Shown piece after piece: positions 33,138 to 40,183 of a stretch of 64,000 bases of DNA. Every line of letters begins with the position of its first letter. Positions within the stretch are counted from its first letter, which is position 1. The stretch spans positions 1 to 64,000 of the forward strand of contig JAGQHB010000106.1 of the NCBI GenBank assembly GCA_020432045.1. Direction: 5' to 3'. The stretch is from Dehalococcoidia bacterium. Lineage in GTDB: Bacteria; Chloroflexota; Dehalococcoidia; Tepidiformales; Tepidiformaceae. Below the pieces are notes generated by a model that did no database searches, was not told the DNA's origin, and saw nothing but the letters and a program-made list of their open reading frames with translations. Made by a program: the position numbers and the translations under genes.

Positions 33138-33308
33138 TGCGAAATCGGTCCCGCCCTTAACGCCTTCTTGAGGACCCGGACCAGCCTGCACTCGTGGCTC
33201 CGGATTGCGCGCATCACGTAAACGGGTGTTGGTCGCGACCCCCTGTGGCATCATTGTCCGGTCGACAGCGCAAAGTGTACGAAACGCGCTGTCAGCCGGC
33301 CGGTGTAG

Positions 33309-34574
33309 ATGCTTGGAACGAGGGAGATCCGGCGGAGGCGACTGCCGTTCGCGCTCATCACCGCGATCATCAGTCTCGTCTCGTATCTTGTGATGATGGT
33401 GAACGGCCTCGGGGCCGGGCTGAAGCATGTCTCCGGAAGCGCCGTACTCTCAATGGACGCAGACGCCATCGCTTACTCGGAGGACTCCGGCCTCAGCGTC
33501 CTCTTCTCAGAGTTCGATGACGAGACGATCACACGAATCGTCGATCTCCCCGGCGTCGAGCAAGCCGCGGCAATCAGCTACGTCCCTGTTAACTACAAGC
33601 GGGCGGACGGGGAGCGGAAGCCCGCCGCCTTTTTCGGCTACGATCCCGGCACGATTGGAGAACCCGAAGTCATTGACGGACGCCCCCTAAGCTACTTTGA
33701 AGATGATGGCGCCCTTGTCGATCGCGAGTTCCTGGACGCTGCAGGCCTCCACGTAGGCGACCGCATTACGGTGACCGTCAAACTGACGTCGCGCACGTTC
33801 ACAATCCGGGGCGTCGTGGACGAGGGTTATTTCTTCTTCCAGCCGGTCGTCTACGTGCTCCGGGATCCCGTCAACGAGTTGTTGCACGCGGCGCCACCAA
33901 CGACAGTCCCGCTGGTTCTTCAACCCATCCTCGCGGGCGAGATTGACCCGGTCGCCGACGCCTCTTCGGCCAAGGACATCGGTATGCCGCCCGTCCGGCT
34001 CCCCCACGCGGGAGAAGTCGATGAAGTGAAGGAGGCCGAGGCGATCCCCTCCGCGCCGCTGCCGTTCCGGCAAAAAGCGACGATCGTGCTGCTCAAGGGT
34101 GATCATCTCCCCGGAATCACCGGTGCTGGCTTCCGCCTCGTTACCCCGCAGGTGGCGTTCCACCACGTAGAGGGTGTCGCCATCCAGGAAGCGACGGTCA
34201 ACGCGCTTTCTAGCTTTGGCTACTTCATTGGTGCCGTCGTCGTCGGCGTGTTCTTCTACGTCTTTACAATTCAAAAGGTCCAGCAAATCGGCATGCTGAA
34301 AGCGATCGGGATGACCAACAGCTTCATCATCGGCAACATGCTGTTCCAGGTGGCTCTGCTCGGCGCCATCGGCGTTGGGATCGCGAGCGCATTCGCAGTC
34401 GCCACCGCCTGGTTCCTTGCCCGGTATCCGGACGCAGCGCCCGTGCTCGTCGACTCCAGGACTATCGTGCTCACCGGCTCCTTCGTTTTGCTCACCGCTG
34501 TGGCCGGCACGTTCTTCTCCGCTCGCCACGTGATGCAGATCGACCCGATCATCGCCCTCGGCCAGCAGCAATGA
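33309..34574 (+). CDS. ABC transporter permease (MacB/DevC-like FtsX domain)
   Basis: A 421-residue permease: one N-terminal helix (about 13-33), a large extracytoplasmic MacB-type domain (about 40-290, with ISYVPVNYKR and FTIRGVVDEGY), then three helices near 295-318, 338-365 and 383-403. FTIQKVQQIGMLKAIGMTNS is the FtsX coupling region. Such four-helix permeases work as dimers in mechanotransmission or efflux of lipids, peptides or drugs. The ATG has no clear ribosome binding site. Its stop overlaps the ATP-binding subunit gene (ATGA). No membrane-fusion (DevB/MacA) gene is adjacent. Confidence 0.9.
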   Translation: MLGTREIRRRRLPFALITAIISLVSYLVMMVNGLGAGLKHVSGSAVLSMDADAIAYSEDSGLSVLFSEFDDETITRIVDLPGVEQAAAISYVPVNYKRADGERKPAAFFGYDPGTIGEPEVIDGRPLSYFEDDGALVDREFLDAAGLHVGDRITVTVKLTSRTFTIRGVVDEGYFFFQPVVYVLRDPVNELLHAAPPTTVPLVLQPILAGEIDPVADASSAKDIGMPPVRLPHAGEVDEVKEAEAIPSAPLPFRQKATIVLLKGDHLPGITGAGFRLVTPQVAFHHVEGVAIQEATVNALSSFGYFIGAVVVGVFFYVFTIQKVQQIGMLKAIGMTNSFIIGNMLFQVALLGAIGVGIASAFAVATAWFLARYPDAAPVLVDSRTIVLTGSFVLLTAVAGTFFSARHVMQIDPIIALGQQQ

Positions 34575-35398
34575 ACGAGAGCCGCTTTCGCCCCTTTCTC
34601 CGCGTGGTTGGACTCTCTCACTCGTACGGCGCCGGTGCAGGTGAAGTCCATGCTGTGAAGGACGCCACTTTCTCGATGTTCCCCGGCGACTTTGTCGCGC
34701 TCGTCGGCCCCAGTGGTTCGGGGAAGACCACCCTACTGGCGATGCTCGGCGCCCTGCTGAAGCCGACGGCCGGACGGATCTTCTTGAACGGCGAAGATAT
34801 CGGCCTGCTCCCGGGCCGAAAACTTGCCGCTTATCGCCGGGAGACGATCGGCTTCGTCTTCCAGGCGAACAATCTCGTCCCCTACCTGACCGCCCGCGAG
34901 AACCTGCAGATGATGGGCATGCGGCGAGGCGCGGTCACGAAAGAAGCCCGGCTACGGGCAGACCGCCTCCTCGAAGAACTGGGCGTGGCCCACCGGGCAT
35001 CGGCACTGGCTACAGAGCTCAGTGGCGGCGAGCGCCAGCGTGTGGCCATCGCGCGGGCGCTGATGAACGAGCCGCAGCTCGTCCTTGTCGATGAACCGAC
35101 GGCAAGCCTCGACTCCGAGCGCGGGCGACAGGTCGTCGAAGCATTGAATGCGGAAGTGAAGGCCCGCCGGGTGCTTGGGCTTATGGTCACCCATGATCGC
35201 GCGATGGCATCCACGGCCGATCGCATCCTCGAAATGCGCGACGGAGTGGTGTCTGACCAGACGTTGGCCAGTGTGCTGATTGGCGATGAGGGTCAGCAAG
35301 CTGTGGCTACGAAGGTCCAGCCTTCGATGTGGCGTGGCGGGGCAACAGCACGGCGGCGACGGCAGCTGCGATCGCTACTGCCACGGCGGCGGCGATGA
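34571..35398 (+). CDS. ABC transporter ATP-binding protein (LolD/MacB/DevA type)
   Basis: A 275-residue ATPase with Walker A GPSGSGKT, Q-loop FVFQANNLVPYLTA, signature ELSGGERQRVAIARAL, Walker B LVLVDEPTASLDS and H-loop MVTHDRAMA. It pairs with the permease whose stop overlaps its start. The last 45 or so residues, ending RRRRQLRSLLPRRRR, go beyond the family end and are read from DNA that also encodes the C-terminus of the opposing DHA2 transporter (92-bp overlap), so this basic tail may be a by-product of a lost stop codon. Confidence 0.93.
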   Translation: MNESRFRPFLRVVGLSHSYGAGAGEVHAVKDATFSMFPGDFVALVGPSGSGKTTLLAMLGALLKPTAGRIFLNGEDIGLLPGRKLAAYRRETIGFVFQANNLVPYLTARENLQMMGMRRGAVTKEARLRADRLLEELGVAHRASALATELSGGERQRVAIARALMNEPQLVLVDEPTASLDSERGRQVVEALNAEVKARRVLGLMVTHDRAMASTADRILEMRDGVVSDQTLASVLIGDEGQQAVATKVQPSMWRGGATARRRRQLRSLLPRRRR

Positions 35399-36773
35399 AC
35401 GTCTCGTCCAGGGTCTGATGGATCAAGTCTCGTACATCCGCCGGGTCCAGCCCGGCCGGGTCGGCCGCGAAGAGGTCCGCGGCGCGCTGATCGAACCTCC
35501 CCAGCCCCTGGGATGCCAGCAGCGCCAAACCGATCATCATCCCCAGTGTCTGAGCCACCTGTAGCAGTGCCATAGCTGAGACCCTGCGGGCACTGTCCGT
35601 CGCATCTGCCACGACGAGATAAACCGGGGCATCGCTTAGCGTGAATCCCAGGCCCGCGACCGCCAGGGTTGCCCAGACCACTCCATCGCCGGGCGCCTCC
35701 ACCCACAGCGCCATCCCCAACAGTCCCAGGGCGGAGAGCAACAGGCCGGTCGTGGCAGTGATCCGCGGGCCCAGCGGCCGGACCAGCAGCCCTCCAAGCA
35801 CTCCACCCACGATCATGAACAGCACCATTCGCATGAGAACCAGGCCAGGCCCTGCACCGGACTTGTCCCATAGCACCTCAGCCATGAGCGGAATGTTAAC
35901 CAGCGCGCAGATGAGCCCTCCGCCTTCGAGCAGAAAGACCAGGAAGCCTGCGAACACTCGCCGGTCTCGGAACATCCCGAGCTCCACGAGTGGCTGGCCG
36001 GTACCGCGCTCGGCGCGGATGAACGCAACCAGCAGCACCGCCGACAGGAAGTACAGGCCGAGCGTTTGCTCCAGCGGGCGCGGACGGGCGGCGACATCGG
36101 CCAGGGCGAAGGTGAGGGCGGCCAGCGAGCTGGTGAGCAACAGTCCGCCCTTCCAATCAACCTTGCCGCCAGGATGTGCCGGCATTCGCCGGGCGAGGAG
36201 CAACACGGCAACGAGGACTGGCAAGCCCAGGACCACGTTGAGCCAGAAGAGGCCGCGCCACCCCAGCCACACGCCGACCGCGGTCCCCCAGAGCGGCCCC
36301 AGCAGGCTGGAACCGTCGTCCGCTATCGAAATCGCACTCAGCCCGAGCGGCCGCTGAGACTCACCAAGCGACTGAGCCGCCACACCCAAAGCCACCGGCA
36401 CCAGTGCTCCACCACCGACTGCCGTGGCCGCCCGGGCGACCGCCATGAACTGAAGGTTGGGCGAAAGTGCGACGGCGACCGATGCCGCCATGTACAACAC
36501 CAGCGCAGCGACGAACACACGCCCGTAGCCGTGCACGTCCGCGACGCGGCCCATGAGCGGAAGTGCCGCGACATAGCCCAGCAGGTAGCCATTGATCGTC
36601 CAGGAGGCTGACCCGAAGTCATCGAGCGGGACGTCAAAATCCCGCAGGACGGACGAAAGCACTGGGACGATGAACGTTTGGTCGAATCCGCCCACGAACA
36701 CGCCCATGCCAAGGGCGATGACGAGCGTCCACTGCGACCGTTGCGTGGCCCGGTGCAGCCTCGAAAGCATCAA
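35307..36773 (-). CDS. DHA2-family MFS transporter, P55-like
   Basis: A 488-residue transporter with 14 predicted helices. Features are GGFDQTFIVPVLSSVLRDF in helix 1, GRVADVHGYGRVFV (motif A, between helices 2 and 3), AATAVGGGALVPVALG (motif B/C region) and a C-terminal helix rich in Ala and Val. Two extra central helices separate it from 12-helix pumps. It lies 15 bp downstream of an LppX/LprG-type lipoprotein gene on the same strand, the order found for lprG and the P55 gene in mycobacteria, where the pair exports triacylglycerol-type lipids. Family membership is well supported; the lipid role is an inference. Confidence 0.9.
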   Translation of the reverse strand: MMLSRLHRATQRSQWTLVIALGMGVFVGGFDQTFIVPVLSSVLRDFDVPLDDFGSASWTINGYLLGYVAALPLMGRVADVHGYGRVFVAALVLYMAASVAVALSPNLQFMAVARAATAVGGGALVPVALGVAAQSLGESQRPLGLSAISIADDGSSLLGPLWGTAVGVWLGWRGLFWLNVVLGLPVLVAVLLLARRMPAHPGGKVDWKGGLLLTSSLAALTFALADVAARPRPLEQTLGLYFLSAVLLVAFIRAERGTGQPLVELGMFRDRRVFAGFLVFLLEGGGLICALVNIPLMAEVLWDKSGAGPGLVLMRMVLFMIVGGVLGGLLVRPLGPRITATTGLLLSALGLLGMALWVEAPGDGVVWATLAVAGLGFTLSDAPVYLVVADATDSARRVSAMALLQVAQTLGMMIGLALLASQGLGRFDQRAADLFAADPAGLDPADVRDLIHQTLDETFIAAAVAVAIAAAVAAVLLPRHATSKAGPS

Positions 36774-36788
36774 GCTGCCACCGCCGCG

Positions 36789-37502
36789 CTAGCCGTCTGG
36801 CAGTTCAATCTCAACTGGTTCATCGAAGCGCGAAAGATCAATGAGGCGAATGACATTTGGCGTGTCCGCGGGACCCATTTCGCCCGCAAGCCGGACGCGG
36901 TGCACGACGGGGTCCTCCTTGCCAATCCAGAGCGTCAGCTTCACTGTGAATCCGGCCTCTGCCACGTCTGCAAACGCCTTCAGCGACGCGCCGTCGACGT
37001 CGGCCGTGACCACCCAGCAAGGCACGCCTCGTACGGTCTCCTCACCACTGATCGCATGGCCCGTCGCCGCCCGCAACGCCGCGACCGTCCCCGCCCCGGG
37101 GTCGAAGAGCCCCTGCAAGGCTGATCCGGGAACGTCCATCCAGCGCGTGCGGTCGAATGGATTGGTCATCTTCGCCGTGTCGCCAACCGAGATGACCTGG
37201 ACCTCGATCGCCGAGTTTCCGAGCTGCGGCACCAGCGCGTCGACATCTGCGCTAAGGCGGTCTGGCTTCCGGCTGTCGCCTTCGGCCCGCTCCATCTGGA
37301 GGCCAGCCGTGATCGGTGTCGTCCCTTTTTCGTGACTCACGACGAAGTGGAACGATTGCAGGGCCTCCATCCGATCAGCCGCGGCGGCTGTCAGCGCACT
37401 CGCTTCGGGCCGGGGGCTGTCGCCGTCGCCGGCGTCTTTCGCGCCGCCGCCGCACGCGAGTCCCACAGATGCAACGGCCAGCACGGCTGCGCTCCAGTTC
37501 AT
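36789..37502 (-). CDS. LppX/LprG-like lipoprotein
   Basis: A protein of about 237 residues. The signal peptide MNWSAAVLAVASVGLACGGG ends in a lipobox-like LAC, so Cys17 would be lipidated; GGGAG precedes the ATG at 37502. The mature part has the pattern of the LppX/LprG half-barrel: MEALQSFHFVVSHEKGTTPI, a central VISVGDTAKMTNPFDRTRW and GVPCWVVTADVDGA. Such proteins carry lipids in a hydrophobic cavity. It is first in an operon with the DHA2 transporter. The lipobox has Gly at -3, less usual than Leu. Confidence 0.75.
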   Translation of the reverse strand: MNWSAAVLAVASVGLACGGGAKDAGDGDSPRPEASALTAAAADRMEALQSFHFVVSHEKGTTPITAGLQMERAEGDSRKPDRLSADVDALVPQLGNSAIEVQVISVGDTAKMTNPFDRTRWMDVPGSALQGLFDPGAGTVAALRAATGHAISGEETVRGVPCWVVTADVDGASLKAFADVAEAGFTVKLTLWIGKEDPVVHRVRLAGEMGPADTPNVIRLIDLSRFDEPVEIELPDG

Positions 37503-37582
37503 CGCACTCCCGATGCCCGCTGGCAGCTTCACGCCGCGATGGTACACGGCATCCCCAGCCAACGCGGACCGGCCACGGCCGC

Positions 37583-38581
37583 CTATCCCGGCGCCACCGC
37601 TCGCAATCCCTGGATGTAGTCTTCCGGGCTCGCAGCGCTAAACACGAGCCGTACTTCGTCCGCGCCGCTGGCGAAGTACCGGCCGATCTGGTCCTGGCAC
37701 TCCTGCGGCGTCCCGATAATCGTCATCGCCTCGACCATTTCGTCGGTCACCAGCGCCGCTGCTGCCGCGCGATCGGAGAAGCTGTTGTATGCCTCCCTCA
37801 CCCGGTCTGCTTCGCTGCCGAACCCAATTCGGTGCATGTACTGGTGGTAGTACACGCCCATCCCGCCGATGTAGAGCGCGATATGTTCCCGCTCCCTTTC
37901 GTAGACGGCGCCACGCTCACGCGTGACAAAGATGCTCACCTGGGGCGAACGCTTGATGTCGGCCAGTGTGCGGCCCGCATCCTCGGCGCCCTTCCGCAGG
38001 TCTTCCACCAGCGGACCGACACGCCCGGGAGCATAGAAGATGGGGAGCCACCCGTCGGCGAGTTCGCCCGTCATGCGCAGGCTGGATGCTCCGAGGGTCG
38101 CGAGATAGATAGGCAGCCGTTCTCGATACGGCTTGATACTCAGCCGAAACCGGCTCGTTTGAAAGAACTCGCCGTCATGGTCAAGGCGGTCGCCGCCGAA
38201 TGCTTTGCGCAGGATATCGATATACTCCCGCATCCTCGCCACTGGCTTCACGAACCGCTCCCCGTGCAGGTCCTCGATGACTTTCTTCCCGCTTGTGCCG
38301 AGACCAAGGAAGAAGCGCCCCTTCGACATGTGGTCGAGACTCAACGCCGCCATCGCCATGTTTGCCGGCGTACGCCCGAACACCGGTACGATGCTCGTCC
38401 CAAGCCGCACCTTCGACGTGACCATCGCTACCTGGGCCAGCGTTGTGAAGGCGTCGGCGCCCCAGGCTTCACCCGTCGTGACGGCGCTGTAGCCGAGCTC
38501 CTCGGCCAGTTTCAAAGTCGAAAGGACCTCGTCCCATGGCATACCGGGGCCTGGGAGGCCCATCAAGCTTACGTCGCCCAT
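37583..38581 (-). CDS. LLM class F420-dependent oxidoreductase
   Basis: A 332-residue luciferase-like TIM-barrel protein. DEVLSTLKLAEELGYSAVTTGEAWG, RLGTSIVPVFGRTPANMAM, GRFFLGLGTSGKKVIEDLHG and RLPIYLATLGASSLRMTGELADGWLP are diagnostic for the F420-using branch (MSMEG/Mer-like). The enzyme would pass hydride between F420 and an unknown organic substrate. AGGAGGTG stands before the ATG at 38581. It lies upstream of the lipoprotein-DHA2 pair with an 80-bp gap, so a link is possible but not shown. Confidence 0.9.
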   Translation of the reverse strand: MGDVSLMGLPGPGMPWDEVLSTLKLAEELGYSAVTTGEAWGADAFTTLAQVAMVTSKVRLGTSIVPVFGRTPANMAMAALSLDHMSKGRFFLGLGTSGKKVIEDLHGERFVKPVARMREYIDILRKAFGGDRLDHDGEFFQTSRFRLSIKPYRERLPIYLATLGASSLRMTGELADGWLPIFYAPGRVGPLVEDLRKGAEDAGRTLADIKRSPQVSIFVTRERGAVYEREREHIALYIGGMGVYYHQYMHRIGFGSEADRVREAYNSFSDRAAAAALVTDEMVEAMTIIGTPQECQDQIGRYFASGADEVRLVFSAASPEDYIQGLRAVAPG

Positions 38582-38850
38582 CGCGCACCTCCTGTACCGC
38601 GCACGAATCCTTGGGGCTCGGGCAAGGTGGTGTCAACCGGTCAGCCGGGAAAGCTCAGCGGGCTCGCTCTGCTGGTCGGACTCCTCGTCGTGGCGTCGTT
38701 GGGCTTTCGGAAGCGCTAATCGGCTACCAGCGGGTTCTTGCGATGGCATCCGTGGCTGCGGCACACGTGCGGCGAGTAGCTTTGGGTGGGTTGACGTCGG
38801 GCAAGGACGTGCTGACTGGAAGCGCAAAAGGAACTGCCGATTATTCGAAA
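38582..38850. other. non-coding gap with an orphan hydrophobic C-terminus-like stretch
   Basis: On the plus strand, 38640-38719 reads GQPGKLSGLALLVGLLVVASLGFRKR-stop in segments, that is, a single helix followed by basic residues and a stop, as at the end of surface-anchored proteins. No start or body of such a protein is present: the frame runs back through the opposite strand of the F420 enzyme gene. It may be a gene remnant or chance. Nothing else is recognisable in this gap. Confidence 0.3.
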
Positions 38851-38974
38851 TGATATACTCGCCGACAAGCCAACGGCGGTCGCAAACGGTCTGTTCCCCG
38901 GGCCGTGGCAAGGGCAAACCGGTGGAGGCTCCTTCAGTAGGACCAGTTCGTGGGCTGACTGCTGAGAGGGCAGC
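38851..38974 (+). promoter_or_regulatory. extended -10 promoter and 110-nt leader of the YdcZ-type transporter pair
   Basis: TG-A-TATACT (38851-38859) is an extended -10 element; the -35 region is weak, as is common with such promoters. It predicts a leader of about 109 nt before the ATG at 38975, much longer than other leaders here. In it AAGGGCAAACCGGTG followed by CTCC faintly resembles the core of cobalamin riboswitches, but the downstream B12 box is not clear. The start codon is preceded by GAGAGGGCAGC. Confidence 0.45.
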
Positions 38975-39490
38975 ATGGACGTTACGGTTAGCATTGTTCT
39001 CGCCACCGTCCTCGGGGGGCTGAACACACTGCAAGCTGCGATCGTGGCAGCGGTCACACGCGCACGTGGAGGGCGTGAGGCCTCCATCGTCTCTCTCCTC
39101 GGTTCGCTGTCGATTGTAGGCCCGCTGCTTGTCTGGATTGCCATCGACGAGGGTGGCACTACGCTCCCGCGTCCGCAGGATGCGGCCTGGGTGATAGGCC
39201 TGGCGACGGCCGGGACATGGGCAGTGTTGTGGCTGGCGGTCCGTGGGCTCTCGCCCTGGTATGGGTCGGCGGGGTTCTCCGCCGGCATCGGGCTGGCGCT
39301 TGCACCGCGGCTCATTGGAGACCTCGGACTGGCGCTTTACTTCTCGCTGACGATGCTTGGGAGCGCAGCCGGCGCGTTGATTTTCGACCACTACGGGGTT
39401 TTCGGGTTCGCGAAGCGCCGGGTGAGCGTCTCGCGGGCCAGCGGGCTGGCACTGGTAGCGGCCGGCGTCGTTCTCGTAAGGGTGGCCTGA
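38975..39490 (+). CDS. YdcZ-type DMT family transporter
   Basis: A 171-residue membrane protein of the EamA-related YdcZ (DUF606) group, with five hydrophobic segments: about 5-25, 42-58, 70-90, 98-115 and 118-170. LGGLNTLQAAIVAAVTRARGG and YFSLTMLGSAAGALIFDHYGVFGFAKRRVS are characteristic. These small transporters often come as adjacent pairs that may form heterodimers; here a second copy begins one base after the stop. The substrate is unknown. Confidence 0.85.
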   Translation: MDVTVSIVLATVLGGLNTLQAAIVAAVTRARGGREASIVSLLGSLSIVGPLLVWIAIDEGGTTLPRPQDAAWVIGLATAGTWAVLWLAVRGLSPWYGSAGFSAGIGLALAPRLIGDLGLALYFSLTMLGSAAGALIFDHYGVFGFAKRRVSVSRASGLALVAAGVVLVRVA

Positions 39491-39491
39491 G

Positions 39492-40045
39492 ATGCAGCGC
39501 ATGATAGCGGCGCCTGCCTGGCTTTCGTCGCGCGACCTGGGGCTCACGCTCGCGGCGGTCGCTTCAGGAACGCTTGCGGCCGTCTCGATCTCGCTGGTGG
39601 CCGCCGCCGGGCGCCAGCGGGGTGGCGAGGAAGCCACCTGGCTCCACGTCTGCTTGATTGTCGCTGGCATGTGCGTCGCCGTGGTAGTCGAGAGCCTTCG
39701 CGGCCGTGAGCTCGGGTTCAGGCCACCCTTAAATAGCCGTGCGGCCGTGTTGGCGATCGCCGCGATGTTTGCGGTGGTCGCGCTGGCAGCTATTCCTGGA
39801 GTCAGGTGGTATACCCGCTTAGCGGCCTGCTGTCGATGGCGGTGTTCTATATCGTCACGTGGGTGGTGGTCCGGGTCAGCCTGGCGCTATTTATCGCTGC
39901 CCAGAGCCTCGGCATGGTCGCGGGCTCGCTGGTGATGGATGCGTTCGGCGCGTTTGGGGCACCGAGCCACGAGATTACGGCGCCGCGAGTCCTTGGCGTC
40001 ACCATCGTCGTGGTGGGCGTGGTTGTCGTGCGCACGTCCAGATGA
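39492..40045 (+). pseudogene. second YdcZ-type transporter gene, frameshifted
   Basis: The reading frame from the ATG at 39492 has the family pattern (LAAVASGTLAAVSISLVAAAGRQRGG) up to IPGVRWY near 39810 and then turns into an Arg/Trp/Ser-rich string. The family continues in another frame with YPLSGLLSMAVFYIVTWVV to VVVVRTSR (stop at 40043-40045). The junction is TGGTATACCCG; removing one TA (TGGTACCCG) restores RWYPLSGLL. Thus a 2-bp insertion in a TATA tract, a sequencing error or a real inactivation. Total length without it would be about 184 codons, the size of its partner. Confidence 0.8.
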
Positions 40046-40183
40046 CGGGCAAGGTCCGTCGCGGCAAAGGTGCCGCGAAACTGTGGCGTCATGGGGCGTT
40101 GGTTGCGCACGGTGACCACAGCCGGATCCGCCATTCGCGAGGTTGGAAAACGACTCGCAGCGGCGGCAGGCGCGCGGTTGCGG

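Noticed and set aside
37316-38719. 467-codon open frame on the plus strand opposite the F420 enzyme
   Set aside because: It is a shadow of the oxidoreductase gene; only its last 25 codons (hydrophobic end) lie outside and are reported as a possible remnant.
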